From contig NZ_VZDO01000005.1 in the NCBI RefSeq assembly GCF_008802405.1, positions 186,001 through 250,000 on the forward strand: a DNA stretch of 64,000 nucleotides, read 5' to 3'. Both the position numbers and the translations under genes were made by a program. Source of the DNA: Plantimonas leprariae (GTDB lineage Bacteria; Pseudomonadota; Alphaproteobacteria; Rhizobiales; Rhizobiaceae). The notes beneath the pieces were generated by a model. It ran no database searches and was not told the DNA's origin. It saw only the letters and a list, made by a program, of their open reading frames with translations. Below, piece by piece: positions 30,946 through 41,929 of the stretch. Each line of letters starts with the position of its first letter. Position 1 is the stretch's first letter.

Positions 30946-32431
30946 CGTACAGCGTCTCGAGGGTGATCGTGCCGAGGCCTCGCTCGGCGGCGAACTTCTC
31001 CGTGTTGCGGCGCGCCTTGCCGCGCACGAAGAAGGGGATCTTCTTCAGCTCCTGCTCGGCGTCCTCGCGCCAGGGCAGCGTCGTTTCGATGGATGATGCC
31101 GGCGCGCGCGGCAGGTGCGAGGGCTCGGCCGCGTCGTTGAACTCGAAGTCGTCGCGGAACATGCCGAGAAGGTGCTCCTCCAGCCCCATCATCAGCGGAT
31201 GCACCCAGGTGTCGAAGAGGACGTTGGCGCCCTCGACGCCCATCTGCGGCGAGTGGCGGGCCGGAAAGTCCTGCACGTGGACCGGCGCGGAGATCACCGC
31301 GCAGGGGAGCCCCAGGCGCTTCGCGACGTGCCGCTCCATCTGCGTGCCGAGCACGAGTTCCGGCTGGGCGACGACGATCGCCTCCTCGACCGCGAGGTGG
31401 TCGTCGGTGATCAGGGGCTCGAGGCCGTAGGTTGCGGCGGCGCTGCGCACTTCGCGGGCGAACTCGCGCGAGTAGGTGCCGAGGCCGCAGACGGTGAAAC
31501 CGAGCTCGTCCGCCGCCACGCGCGCGGCTGCCACGGCATGCGTCGCGTCGCCGAAGACGAAGACCCGCTTGCCCGTGAAGTAGGTCGAGTCGACCGAGCG
31601 CGAGTACCAGGGCAGGCGCGCCGTTTCGGATCGGGGCAGGGTGGCCGGGTCGAGACCAGCCGCAGCGGCGATGGCCGCGAGAAAGGCTTCCGTGCCGTTC
31701 ACTCCGATCGGCGGAACCGTGACGGCCGGCTGGCCGTGGGCGCGTTTTAACCAGTCGGCCGCGACGCCGGCGATTTCCGGATAGAGCACGACGTTGAAGT
31801 CCGCCTCCGGCAGGCGGGCGAGGTCGGCGACGCTGGAGCCGAGCGGCGCGACGACGTTCACCGTCAGGCCCAGACCCTCCACGAGGCGGCGGACCTCCGC
31901 GACGTCGTCGCGGTGCCGGAAGCCGAGCGCGGCGGGGCCGAGGATGTTGCAGACCGAGCCGGCCGGCCTTGTCGCCGCCGGACCCGCCGGGGCCAGCGCG
32001 AAGGCGCGCACGAGCCGGTAGAAGGTCTCCGCCGCGCCCCAGTTCTCCTTCTTGGAATAGGACGGAAGCTCCAGCGGCACGACGGGAACGGGAAGCGGCA
32101 GGGCTTTCGCCAGCCCGCCGGGATCGTCCTGGATCAATTCGGCCGTGCAGGACGCGCCGACGAGGACGGCGTCCGGCCGGAAGCGCTCCACCGCCTCGCG
32201 GCAGGCGGTCTTGAAGATTTCCGCCGTGTCGCTGCCGAGATCGCGCGCCTGGAAGGTGGTGTAGGTGACGGGCGGGCGGGTGTCCCGCCGCTCGATCATG
32301 GTGAACAGGAGGTCGGCATAGGTGTCGCCCTGGGGGGCGTGGAGCACGAGATGGACGCCGCGCATCGAGGCCGCGATCCGCATCGCGCCGACATGGGGTG
32401 GTCCCTCGTAGGTCCAGACCGCGAGCTGCAT
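30920..32431 (-). CDS. bchB: Light-independent protochlorophyllide reductase subunit B
   Basis: This 503-residue NifK-like subunit starts [20 protein letters not shown]. It shows the substrate-site aspartate in [16 protein letters not shown] and the cluster region [15 protein letters not shown]. With BchN it forms the catalytic tetramer reducing ring D without light. bchN ends 1 bp upstream. Confidence 0.97.
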
Positions 32432-32432
32432 T

Positions 32433-34255
<1,823 letters not shown>

Positions 34256-34297
34256 CGTCCGCCACCTCCCGGGCTTCGGATGCTGATACGGTCGGAG

Positions 34298-34325
34298 CCT
34301 AAATCTCGCGCCGGCAAAGTGTCAA
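34298..34325 (-). promoter_or_regulatory. Candidate bchF operon promoter
   Basis: On the (-) strand TTGACA (34325-34320) is followed after 16 bp by TTTAGG (34303-34298). The -35 is part of the PpsR-like site at 34320-34337. The -10 match is weak. Confidence 0.45.
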
Positions 34326-34337
34326 TCAAAAGTGACG
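34320..34337. promoter_or_regulatory. Variant PpsR-type site (TGT-N12-ACG) between bchF and aerR
   Basis: TGTCAATCAAAAGTGACG differs from the PpsR consensus at the last base only. It lies between the divergent bchF and aerR genes. A consensus TATAAT (34338-34343) follows directly on the (+) strand, a likely -10 for aerR-ppsR. Confidence 0.55.
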
Positions 34338-34511
34338 TATAATAATTTTTACGATTTCGAGGGAAGGCAGGCTGGCCAACCGCGAAATTCCGCCATAGGC
34401 TACCGCGGAGGTTCGGCCTGTTCGTCGGCCTGCCGAGGCTGTCGTCAGGGAATGGGACGGGAGTTCCGGGAGAGGCGGAGCTTTCGTCCGAGGCGAGGGA
34501 GGGCGCCGATC

Positions 34512-35423
34512 ATGGGCGAAGCACGGCTGGCATCATCCGTTCCATCCGGCTCGCCGCCGGATTTTCCGCTCGGCCTCGACGACGTCCTGCCGGGGCTGCG
34601 GGCCTCGGAAACGCCGGACGCCGACGGTCCCGCCGCTTGCGGGTCGCTGATCGCCCGTGCCATCTCGGAAGTCGCCGCGAGGCGTCGCACCGTGCGAATG
34701 CCGGCCGAACGCGGATCGTCCGAAGCGGCGGAAGCGCCGTCGCCGCATCCTCGCGTCCTCGATTTCGTCGAAGCCCTATTCGACGACAGTCCCCGCCGTT
34801 GCCGCGCGATCGCCGAGGACGCGTTCTCCGAGACCCCTGACCCGCAAAGCCTGGCCGCCTCGCTGTTCGCGCCGGCGGCGGGCTTCATCGGCGAGCGGTG
34901 GATCGCCGACGAGAACGACTTCCTGCAGGTGACGGTCGCGCTCGCGCGGATCCAGCAGATCTTCTCCCGCCTCGCCGCCGACAGTCCTGCGGCGGTGCGC
35001 CCCGATGCGGCGCGCCGGCTGCTCCTCGCTCCCGCGCCCGGCGAACAGCACGGCTTCGGCCTCGTCGTCGTGGAGGATGCGTTCGCGCGGGCCGGATGGA
35101 CGGTCGACCGCTGCGGCGGCGGCGACGCCGAGCGGCTGATCCGCAAGGCGGCGGCGGGCGACTATCTGGCGGTCGGCGTGTCGATCGGCTCCGAACGGTG
35201 GCTTCCCGCGCTGCGATCCGTCGCGGAGCGGCTGCGGGCCGGATCGCGCCGCGGGTCGGTGGTGCTGATGGCCGGCGGCAGCGCTGCGGTCCGGCATCCG
35301 CAGGAGGTGCTCGACCTCGGGTTCGACTTCGTCGCGACCGATGCGTCCTCCGGCGTCAGGCTGGCCGAGGCCTTCCTCGCGAAGCGCGCGAAGGTGCAAC
35401 CTCGAACGGTCCTCGCCCACTAG
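34512..35423 (+). CDS. aerR: Cobalamin-binding photosynthesis regulator AerR/PpaA
   Basis: This 303-residue protein from ATG 34512 has the helical segment GERWIADENDFLQVTVALARIQ and a B12-binding fold. The cobalamin motif is E178-Q-H180-G-F-G183, with the axial-ligand-type histidine of AerR. AerR/PpaA proteins antagonise PpsR/CrtJ, in AerR through light-sensitive B12. Position before ppsR is conserved. The frame is open upstream to ATG 34332, so a longer form is possible, as with long and short AerR in Rhodobacter capsulatus. Confidence 0.9.
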   Translation: MGEARLASSVPSGSPPDFPLGLDDVLPGLRASETPDADGPAACGSLIARAISEVAARRRTVRMPAERGSSEAAEAPSPHPRVLDFVEALFDDSPRRCRAIAEDAFSETPDPQSLAASLFAPAAGFIGERWIADENDFLQVTVALARIQQIFSRLAADSPAAVRPDAARRLLLAPAPGEQHGFGLVVVEDAFARAGWTVDRCGGGDAERLIRKAAAGDYLAVGVSIGSERWLPALRSVAERLRAGSRRGSVVLMAGGSAAVRHPQEVLDLGFDFVATDASSGVRLAEAFLAKRAKVQPRTVLAH

Positions 35424-35458
35424 TCCCGCCCCTCGATCGGAAACCGGCGCCCATCGAC

Positions 35459-36877
35459 GTGTCCCGACCTTTCCACTCTCACGACGCCATGTTCGCGGGA
35501 CTGGACGCGGAAGCCGCGACGGCGCTCGCGATGGGCAATTCGGATGTCGCGGTGGTGCTTTCGCCGAGTGGGCATGTGCTGGACGTCGCCTTCCGCGACG
35601 GTGCGCTCGCCGCCTGGGCCATCGAGGCCTGGGTCGGCAAGCCCTGGCGGGACACGGTCACGCCGGAAAGCCGCGAGAAGATCGACGGGCTGCTCGCGAG
35701 CCTGTCCGAAGGTTCGCCGACGCGTCCGCGGCAGGTCAACCATCCGGCGGCGGACAGGACCGATCTTCCCGTCAGCTACCGCGTGGTCGCCTTCGCGAAC
35801 TCGCCCAACCGGATCGCGTTCGGCACCGATCTCAGGCCGATGGCCGAGATGCAGCAACGGCTGGTGACGGCCCAGGTCGAGATGGAGGACGACTACCGGA
35901 AGCTGCGCGACGTGGAGGCGCGCTACCGCATCGTGTTCCACCTTGCCGCCGAGCCCATGCTCATCGTCGAAGGGCAGACGCTGCGGGTTCTCGAAGCCAA
36001 CGAGGGCGCCATCGAGATGCTCGGGCGACGGCCGGAGAAACTGATCGGCCTGCCGGCGACCTCGATCTTTTCCAAGCTCGATCAGGCCGCCGCCGCCGAA
36101 AGCCTCCGGGGCATCGAGGCGCGGGGCCGCGCCGACGCCTTCGACGCGCGCCAGGCGGCCACGCAGGAGCGGCTGTTCGTCCGGGCGATCCCCTTCCGGA
36201 TGTCGGGGCGCACGAACCTGCTTCTTCGCCTGGGGCGGGAGGAGCCGGTCGCGCAGGGCCGCGCCGGCGCCGACGACGCGATGGCCGAACTGGTCCGGGC
36301 CATTCCGGACGGCCTCATCGTCCTCGACGAGAAGAACAACATCGTCGACGCCAACCCCGCCTTCCTTGACCTGATACGCGTCATGACCTTCGACCGGATC
36401 GAGGACCGGGCCGTCGACAACTGGCTGGGCGGATCGTCGGTCGACGTCCAGGTGCTGATGGCAAACCTGCGCGAGCACGGCGTGATGCGCCGCTTCGCCT
36501 CCGTCGTCCGCGACGATCTTGGCGGCGGCGGACCGATCGAGGTCTCGGCGGCGAGGTTCTCGGGGCGGCAGGGACCGTTGTTCGGCCTCGCGATCCGGGA
36601 AGTGTCGAACGTCCAGCCGATCCACCCGGGCTTTGTCGTCAACCGGCCGGATACGGGGCTGCAACTCACCGAACTCGTCGGGCGCGTGCCGCTGAAGGAC
36701 GTCGTCCGCGACACCGCCGACGTCATCGAAAAATTGTGCATCGAGGCGGCGCTGCGCCTCACGGAGAACAACCGCGCATCCGCGGCCGACATGCTCGGCC
36801 TCAGCCGGCAGAGCCTCTACCTGAAGATGAAGCGCTACAACATCGCCGATGTCGATGGGGCCGGCACCGACGACTGA
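35459..36877 (+). CDS. ppsR: Photosynthesis gene repressor PpsR/CrtJ
   Basis: The 472-residue protein has a PAS-N domain, two further PAS domains (about residues 160-270 and 275-395) and a C-terminal Fis-type helix-turn-helix (ASAADMLGLSRQSLYLKMKRY). It represses bch, crt and puc genes in oxygen by binding TGT-N12-ACA. GTG 35459 is chosen because VSRPFHSHDAMFAGLDAEA looks family-like; ATG 35489 is an alternative. The only cysteine is about residue 427, before the helix-turn-helix. Confidence 0.93.
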   Translation: MSRPFHSHDAMFAGLDAEAATALAMGNSDVAVVLSPSGHVLDVAFRDGALAAWAIEAWVGKPWRDTVTPESREKIDGLLASLSEGSPTRPRQVNHPAADRTDLPVSYRVVAFANSPNRIAFGTDLRPMAEMQQRLVTAQVEMEDDYRKLRDVEARYRIVFHLAAEPMLIVEGQTLRVLEANEGAIEMLGRRPEKLIGLPATSIFSKLDQAAAAESLRGIEARGRADAFDARQAATQERLFVRAIPFRMSGRTNLLLRLGREEPVAQGRAGADDAMAELVRAIPDGLIVLDEKNNIVDANPAFLDLIRVMTFDRIEDRAVDNWLGGSSVDVQVLMANLREHGVMRRFASVVRDDLGGGGPIEVSAARFSGRQGPLFGLAIREVSNVQPIHPGFVVNRPDTGLQLTELVGRVPLKDVVRDTADVIEKLCIEAALRLTENNRASAADMLGLSRQSLYLKMKRYNIADVDGAGTDD

Positions 36878-36896
36878 ACTCTCGCGATATCGTGAG

Positions 36897-36914
36897 TGTC
36901 AATTTCATTTGACG
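36897..36914. promoter_or_regulatory. Variant PpsR-type site (TGT-N12-ACG) upstream of bchG
   Basis: TGTCAATTTCATTTGACG has TGTCA and TGACG half-sites like the bchF/aerR site. It lies 20 bp after the ppsR stop and 30 bp before bchG. Confidence 0.55.
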
Positions 36915-36937
36915 CTTGGAGACGTAAAAGCTAGCGT
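36909..36937 (+). promoter_or_regulatory. Candidate bchG promoter
   Basis: TTGACG (36909-36914) and TAGCGT (36932-36937) are 17 bp apart. The -35 lies in the PpsR-type site. The spacing to bchG is short, so the transcript leader would be almost absent; confidence is limited. Confidence 0.4.
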
Positions 36938-36943
36938 TCGGCC

Positions 36944-37852
36944 ATGGCCGAACCGATCGCCCTTCCCAGTCGGCCCCGGGTGCCGGGGCTCGGCGCCACG
37001 ATCGAACTCCTGAAGCCGCTCACCTGGTTCGCCCCGATGTGGGCCTTCGGCTGCGGCGTCATCTCGTCCGGCACCGCGATCGTCGAGCGGTGGCCCTACG
37101 TGATCGGCGGCATCCTCCTGGCGGGTCCGCTGGTCTGCGGCACCAGCCAGGCCGTCAACGACTGGTTCGACCGTGAGGTCGACGTCATCAACGAGCCGCA
37201 TCGCGTCATTCCGTCCGGCCGGATGCCGGGTCGATGGGGGCTGGCGATCGCGCTGGCGAGCACGGTGCTCTCGATCGCCGTCGCATTTCTGCTCGGACCC
37301 TGGGTCCTCGGCGCGGCGCTCGGCGGGCTGCTTCTCGCCTGGGCCTACAGCGCGCCGCCGTTCCGCCTGAAGCGCAGCGGCTGGTACGGTCCCGCCGCCG
37401 TCGGCCTCTGCTACGAAGGGCTGCCGTGGTTCACGGCGGCGGCCGCCGCGACGGGCGCCTTTCCCGGCGCGGCGGTGCTGGTGACAGCGCTGCTCTACAG
37501 CGTCGGCGCGCACGGCATCATGACGCTGAACGATTTCAAGTCGGTGCGCGGCGACCGGCGCACCGGCCTCGCCAGCCTGCCCGCCACGCTCGGCATCGAC
37601 CGCGCGGCGCGGCTCGCCTGCGCGGTCATGGCCGTGCCGCAGCTGGTCGTCGCCGGTCTTCTGGTCCACTGGGGCTTCCCGGTGCATGCCGCCTGCGTCG
37701 TGGCTCTTCTCGTCGGGCAGGTGGCCTGCATGCGGCGGCTCTTGCGCGATCCGCTCCGGTTCGCGGCCTGGTACAACGCGACGGGCACGACGCTCTACGT
37801 TCTCGGCATGCTGGCCGCCGCCGTCGCGCTTCGCTCGCTGGGGAGCGCCTGA
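36944..37852 (+). CDS. bchG: Bacteriochlorophyll synthase
   Basis: This 302-residue UbiA-family prenyltransferase has about eight membrane helices. It attaches the geranylgeranyl or phytyl tail to bacteriochlorophyllide a. The Mg-diphosphate motif is seen in QAVNDWFDREVDVINEPHR; the second is LNDFKSVRGDRRTG. It starts the bchG-bch2-bchP unit. Confidence 0.96.
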   Translation: MAEPIALPSRPRVPGLGATIELLKPLTWFAPMWAFGCGVISSGTAIVERWPYVIGGILLAGPLVCGTSQAVNDWFDREVDVINEPHRVIPSGRMPGRWGLAIALASTVLSIAVAFLLGPWVLGAALGGLLLAWAYSAPPFRLKRSGWYGPAAVGLCYEGLPWFTAAAAATGAFPGAAVLVTALLYSVGAHGIMTLNDFKSVRGDRRTGLASLPATLGIDRAARLACAVMAVPQLVVAGLLVHWGFPVHAACVVALLVGQVACMRRLLRDPLRFAAWYNATGTTLYVLGMLAAAVALRSLGSA

Positions 37853-37854
37853 CC

Positions 37855-39204
37855 GTGGAAGCGTCCTTCGGCTGGCGGACGGTAGTCCGGCTCGGCTTCG
37901 TCCAGGCCGCGATCGGCGCGCTCGCCATGCTGGCGACCTCGACGCTGAACCGCGTGATGATCGTGGAACTGGGGCTCGCCGCGCTGGTGCCGGGTGCTCT
38001 CGTCGGCGCGCATTACGGCGTCCAGATCGCGCGGCCGCTCTGGGGGCACGGCTCGGACGCCGGCGGACGCCGCACGCCGTGGATCCTCGGCGGTGTCGCG
38101 CTTCTCGCGGCGGCGGTGACCGGTGCCGCCCTGGCGGTCGCAGTGATGGCGGACAGCTTCGCGATCGGCCTCGGCCTCGCCATCGTCGATTTCATCCTGA
38201 TCGGCTTCGGCGTCGGGGCCGCGGGAACCTCGCTTCTGGCGCTCATCGCGTCGTATACGCCGGACGCGCGCCGCCCCGCGACGGCGATGCTCGTCTGGCT
38301 GATGATGATCCTCGGCATCGCGATCACCGGCCTCGCCACGGGGCGTTTCCTCGATCCCTTCTCGATGGATCGCCTTATCGCGGTCACGGCCGCCGTGGCG
38401 CTTCTGGCGACGGCGGTCGCGGTTCTCGCCCTGGCGGGCGTCGAGAAGGGCACTCTTCCCGCGCCGCCCGCCGGTGCGACGCGTTCCTTCGAAACCTTTC
38501 GGGCCGGTCTCGCCGACGCTTGGCACGACCCCGAGGCGCGCCGCTTCACGGTCTTCGTCTTCGTGTCCATGATCGCCTATTCGATGCAGGACCTGATCCT
38601 GGAGCCCTATGCCGGCCTCGTCTTCGGGATGACGCCGGGCGAGACGACGACGCTTTCCGGCGTGCAGAACGGCGGCGTGCTCGCCGGGATGCTGCTCGGC
38701 GGCCTCGGCGGCACCGCCTTCCATCGACGTTTTCCGGCGGTCCTGAAACATCTTGGCGTCACGGGATGCCTTCTGTCCGCCGCCGCGCTCCTGGCGCTCG
38801 CCGGCGCGGCGTCGGGGTCGCACGCCTGGCCGCTTCGCGCGAACGTCTTCGCGCTCGGTTTCGCCAACGGGCTCTTCGCCGTCGCGGCGGTCGCATCCAT
38901 GATGGCGCTGGCGGGCGCCGGCGGACCGACACGCACCGGGCTGCGCATGGGGTTGTGGGGCGCGGCGCAGGGCCTCGGCTTCGGGCTCGGCGGCTTTCTC
39001 GGCGCCGCCGCGGTCGACGCGATGCGTTTGGCCGGCGCGCCGGGCTCGGCGGCCTATGCCGGCGTGTTCCTGATCGAGGCCGCCGGGTTCACGGCGTCGG
39101 CGGCGCTGGCGGTCCGCATCTCCATGCCGCATCGAGTGCCCGAGGGAGGCGAGCGGAGGGACGCCGCCGCTCCCCGGTGGAACTCCCGCCGGGCCCCGGC
39201 ATGA
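37855..39204 (+). CDS. PucC-family protein Bch2, between bchG and bchP
   Basis: This 449-residue protein has about 12 membrane helices. TSTLNRVMIVELGLAALVPGAL and QIARPLWGHGSDAGGRRTPW are close to the corresponding motifs of LhaA, showing common ancestry. It starts at GTG 37855, 2 bp after bchG, and overlaps bchP by 4 bp. Bch2 (Orf428 type) is conserved at this position; it is thought to act in pigment delivery or light-harvesting assembly. Confidence 0.88.
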   Translation: MEASFGWRTVVRLGFVQAAIGALAMLATSTLNRVMIVELGLAALVPGALVGAHYGVQIARPLWGHGSDAGGRRTPWILGGVALLAAAVTGAALAVAVMADSFAIGLGLAIVDFILIGFGVGAAGTSLLALIASYTPDARRPATAMLVWLMMILGIAITGLATGRFLDPFSMDRLIAVTAAVALLATAVAVLALAGVEKGTLPAPPAGATRSFETFRAGLADAWHDPEARRFTVFVFVSMIAYSMQDLILEPYAGLVFGMTPGETTTLSGVQNGGVLAGMLLGGLGGTAFHRRFPAVLKHLGVTGCLLSAAALLALAGAASGSHAWPLRANVFALGFANGLFAVAAVASMMALAGAGGPTRTGLRMGLWGAAQGLGFGLGGFLGAAAVDAMRLAGAPGSAAYAGVFLIEAAGFTASAALAVRISMPHRVPEGGERRDAAAPRWNSRRAPA

Positions 39205-40403
39205 GACCCCCCGCGCCGGAGCCGTGCGACTACGACGTCGTCGTGGTCGGCGGCGGTCCGGCCGGCGCGACCGCCGCGACCGACCTGGCCGCCAACGGCC
39301 GCCGGGTGCTGCTTCTCGACCGGGAAGGCCGCACGAAACCTTGCGGCGGCGCGATCCCGACCCGGCTGATCGCGGATTTCGACATCCCGCCGAGCCTCCT
39401 CACGGCGCACATCCGCTCGGCGCGGATCGCCGCGCCGTCGCGACGACAGGTCGACATGCGGATCGACGGCGGTTTCGTCGGCATGGTCGACCGCGACATC
39501 TTCGATCCGTGGCTGCGACGCCGGGCGGCCGGAGCGGGCGCGACGGTCCTCGCCGCGCGCTTCGAAACCGCTCGTCCATCGGGCGACGGCGCCCTCGCGA
39601 TCTCGTTCCGGGAAAAGGGCCGCGCCGCTTCCGTAACGGTTTCGGCGCGGATGATCGTCGGCGCCGACGGCGCGAACTCGGCGGTGCGGCGCGACCTCTT
39701 CGCACCGGAAACCCGGCCGCCCTTCGTCTTCGCCTATCATGAGATCGTCCGCTCGCCACGTGGCCGGAGCGCCGCTTTCGATCCGGAGCGCTGCGACGTC
39801 TTCTACGGGGAGGCCGTGTCGCCGGACTTCTACGGCTGGGTCTTTCCGCACGGCGACACGACGAGCGTCGGGACGGGGAGCGCCCGCAAGGGTTTCGACC
39901 TGCGCGAGGCGACGCGCCGGCTGCGCCTCGCCGGCGGCCTGTCGGAATGCGAAACGCTGCGGGCGGAAGGCGCGCCGCTGCCGTTGCGGCCGCTCCGTCG
40001 CTGGGACGACGGCCGGCGGGCGCTGCTGGCGGGCGACGCGGCGGGCGTCGTCGCGCCGGCCTCCGGCGAGGGCATCTACTACGCGATGCTCTGCGGCAGG
40101 CTGGTGGCGGAGACTGCCGCCGAATTTCTTGAGACCGGCGACGCCAGGGTGATGGCGACCGCCCGCAGGCGCTTCATGCGGGAGCACGGACGCATCTTCC
40201 TGATGCTTCGGGCGATGCAAGGGTTCTGGTACCGGAACGACAGGCGCCGCGAGCGGTTCGCAGCCCTCTGCGCAGACCCGGACATCCAGCGTCTGGTGTG
40301 GGATTCCTACCTGAACAAGCGGCTCGTGCGCGCCGATCCGCTCGCCTATTTCCGCGTTTTCGCGAAGGACGTGGCGCAACTGCTGCGCCTCGGCTTCCAA
40401 TAG
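39201..40403 (+). CDS. bchP: Geranylgeranyl reductase
   Basis: This 400-residue flavoprotein reduces the geranylgeranyl tail to phytyl. The FAD motif VVVVGGGPAGATAATDLA, CGGAIPTRLI, and DAAGVVAPASGEGIYYAM are diagnostic. The start ATG 39201 overlaps the preceding stop (ATGA). A small membrane-protein gene begins 1 bp after its stop. Confidence 0.95.
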   Translation: MRPPAPEPCDYDVVVVGGGPAGATAATDLAANGRRVLLLDREGRTKPCGGAIPTRLIADFDIPPSLLTAHIRSARIAAPSRRQVDMRIDGGFVGMVDRDIFDPWLRRRAAGAGATVLAARFETARPSGDGALAISFREKGRAASVTVSARMIVGADGANSAVRRDLFAPETRPPFVFAYHEIVRSPRGRSAAFDPERCDVFYGEAVSPDFYGWVFPHGDTTSVGTGSARKGFDLREATRRLRLAGGLSECETLRAEGAPLPLRPLRRWDDGRRALLAGDAAGVVAPASGEGIYYAMLCGRLVAETAAEFLETGDARVMATARRRFMREHGRIFLMLRAMQGFWYRNDRRRERFAALCADPDIQRLVWDSYLNKRLVRADPLAYFRVFAKDVAQLLRLGFQ

Positions 40404-40404
40404 G

Positions 40405-40668
40405 ATGCAGGCGATCGAAGCCTTCGTTCTCGATGGCCGCGTCACGCTCGTCGCCTTGCTCGTGCTCGCCGCCGAACTCGTGCTGCTCGGCGTCTTCCGC
40501 CGGGAGACGCCCTCCCGCACGCTTCTTGCCAACGCGCTGTCCGGCATGTCGCTGATCATGGCGCTCCGCTCGGCGCTTCTCGGCCCCAGTCCCGGAGCCG
40601 TAGCGCTCTGGCTCGGCCTCGGGTTTCTGGCGCACCTCGCCGATCTGGCGCAGCGGCTGAGGCGCTAG
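40405..40668 (+). CDS. Small membrane protein of unknown function after bchP
   Basis: This 87-residue protein has two to three hydrophobic segments (VTLVALLVLAAELVLLGVF, LSGMSLIMALRSALL, VALWLGLGFLAHLADLA). It starts 1 bp after bchP stops, so it is probably co-transcribed and coupled. I do not recognise the family. In relatives this spot is often followed by idi, which is absent here. Its position suggests a role in pigment or membrane assembly, but that is inference. Confidence 0.7.
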   Translation: MQAIEAFVLDGRVTLVALLVLAAELVLLGVFRRETPSRTLLANALSGMSLIMALRSALLGPSPGAVALWLGLGFLAHLADLAQRLRR

Positions 40669-40676
40669 CCCGGCCA

Positions 40677-40698
40677 CGATCCGCCTTCCGGCGGATCG
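40677..40698. terminator. Hairpin between convergent genes at the cluster end
   Basis: CGATCCGCC (40677-40685) pairs with GGCGGATCG (40690-40698) around TTCC. It starts 8 bp after the small membrane-protein stop and faces the DUF4142 gene. No T-tract follows. Confidence 0.5.
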
Positions 40699-40730
40699 TC
40701 CGCGATGTCGGCTTCGGGAAGCGGCGGCCG

Positions 40731-41303
40731 CTACTGCACGGCGCCGACCACCTGCAGTCCGTTCGCCGCCTCGAGCACCGTCGCGTAGTGCTGCGTCAAC
40801 TGCGGCAGCGTCTTCGCGGCGTAGCGGCCGAGGTTGTTGTCTTCCTTCTGATAGCCTTTGTAGACCGCGATCATGCGCTGATGGACGAAGATCTGGCTCT
40901 CGACGTAGAGACGGTCGAAGTCCGCCCCGGCGACCGGTTTCATCTTGTTGAGGAGGCCCAACTGCTCGCCATCGGGCGAGGCGGACGCGACTTCCGTCTT
41001 GTCCGCCTTGCCGGCCGCTCGCAGTTCCTGCTGCATCCGCGTGTGGTCGTCGACCAGCGTCTTCGCCAGCGCCTTGATGTCGTCCGAACCGGATTTCTGC
41101 AGCGCCAGCTCGCCTGCCGAGATCACGAAGGCGTCGGCGGCGTCGGCCGTCGCCACGAACTCGTAGGTCGAAGACAGCGAACGCGGCTCGATCTGGCTTT
41201 CTGGGATCGTCGGAATGGACGAGTCGCCCTGCGACTGCGCGAAAACCGGCGTGGCGAGAACCAGCACGGCGGATATGCAAGAAACGAATGCACGTTTGAC
41301 CAT
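40731..41303 (-). CDS. Secreted DUF4142 protein
   Basis: This 190-residue protein has a signal peptide (VSCISAVLVLATPVFA, cleaved about residue 20). A ferritin-like helical DUF4142 domain follows with EFVATADAADAFVISAGELA, LAKTLVDDHTRMQQEL and VESQIFVHQRMIAVYKGYQ. DUF4142 proteins are periplasmic or outer-membrane proteins of unknown function. ATG 41303 follows a GGAGGAACG site. The gene converges with the photosynthesis cluster and probably does not belong to it. Confidence 0.85.
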   Translation of the reverse strand: MVKRAFVSCISAVLVLATPVFAQSQGDSSIPTIPESQIEPRSLSSTYEFVATADAADAFVISAGELALQKSGSDDIKALAKTLVDDHTRMQQELRAAGKADKTEVASASPDGEQLGLLNKMKPVAGADFDRLYVESQIFVHQRMIAVYKGYQKEDNNLGRYAAKTLPQLTQHYATVLEAANGLQVVGAVQ

Positions 41304-41929
41304 GGCGCGTTCCTCCGCTTGCGAATGACGCAGCAACTTGCCGAAAATCGCTAAGTTCCAGTCGCTGCGGCGAGAGCATCGCCTCGGCGCCGATCCAATT
41401 GATCGGGGGTCCATCGTGATATTCGAGGTGCGCGGGGATTCTCACCGAACCCCGGCGACCACATCGCGTGGTTTGCCGATTACTTTCCGGAACCGGCGAC
41501 GGAAGCGGCCGACCTGCCGAATGCCATTTCGACCGGTGCCGATCGGCACCGCGACGACGCCAGAGACTGCCGATTTCGAAAAAAGTGTCGATTTTGGTTG
41601 ACGCAATATCGATCCACGTCAAGCCCATCGGGTTTGCCTAACATTTTCAACGAACCAATAACGCCATAGTTGCAGAAATAATTGTTCGCAACGCGTGAGA
41701 AGGTTTATGTGGCCATAATTCGTTAGGTCCGAAATTATGTATGTATTTCAAAAGGTAAATTCGGATTGCTTCGCATATTGTGGCTGCAATGAGGCCGCGT
41801 TTCTCACGCTCTGACTGTCGCGTTGCTGTTGCGCTCTCACAGGCATGATCCTATACCGCGCCGCCGCAATGGCGGATCAACTGAAAAGATCAATCAGCAA
41901 GCACAACGCGAAGTTCAAGAAAGCAAAGC
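41304..41929. other. Long AT-richer intergenic region
   Basis: This 626-bp spacer separates divergent DUF4142 and RTX beta-helix genes. The right half (about 41580-41930) is clearly more AT-rich than its surroundings and probably holds the RTX gene promoter. It contains a PpsR-like sequence at 41586-41603 and an inverted repeat GTTGC (41669-41673) / GCAAC (41688-41692) around an AT-rich core. I see no gene in it. Confidence 0.5.
41586..41603. promoter_or_regulatory. PpsR-like sequence outside the photosynthesis cluster (TGT-N12-ACG)
   Basis: TGTCGATTTTGGTTGACG has the same TGTC...TTGACG form as the site before bchG. It lies about 280 bp from the DUF4142 start and 330 bp from the RTX gene. 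It may be chance. Confidence 0.3.

Noticed and set aside
39054-40559. A 501-codon open (-) frame across bchP
   Set aside because: It is antisense to bchP and has no ribosome site or domain.
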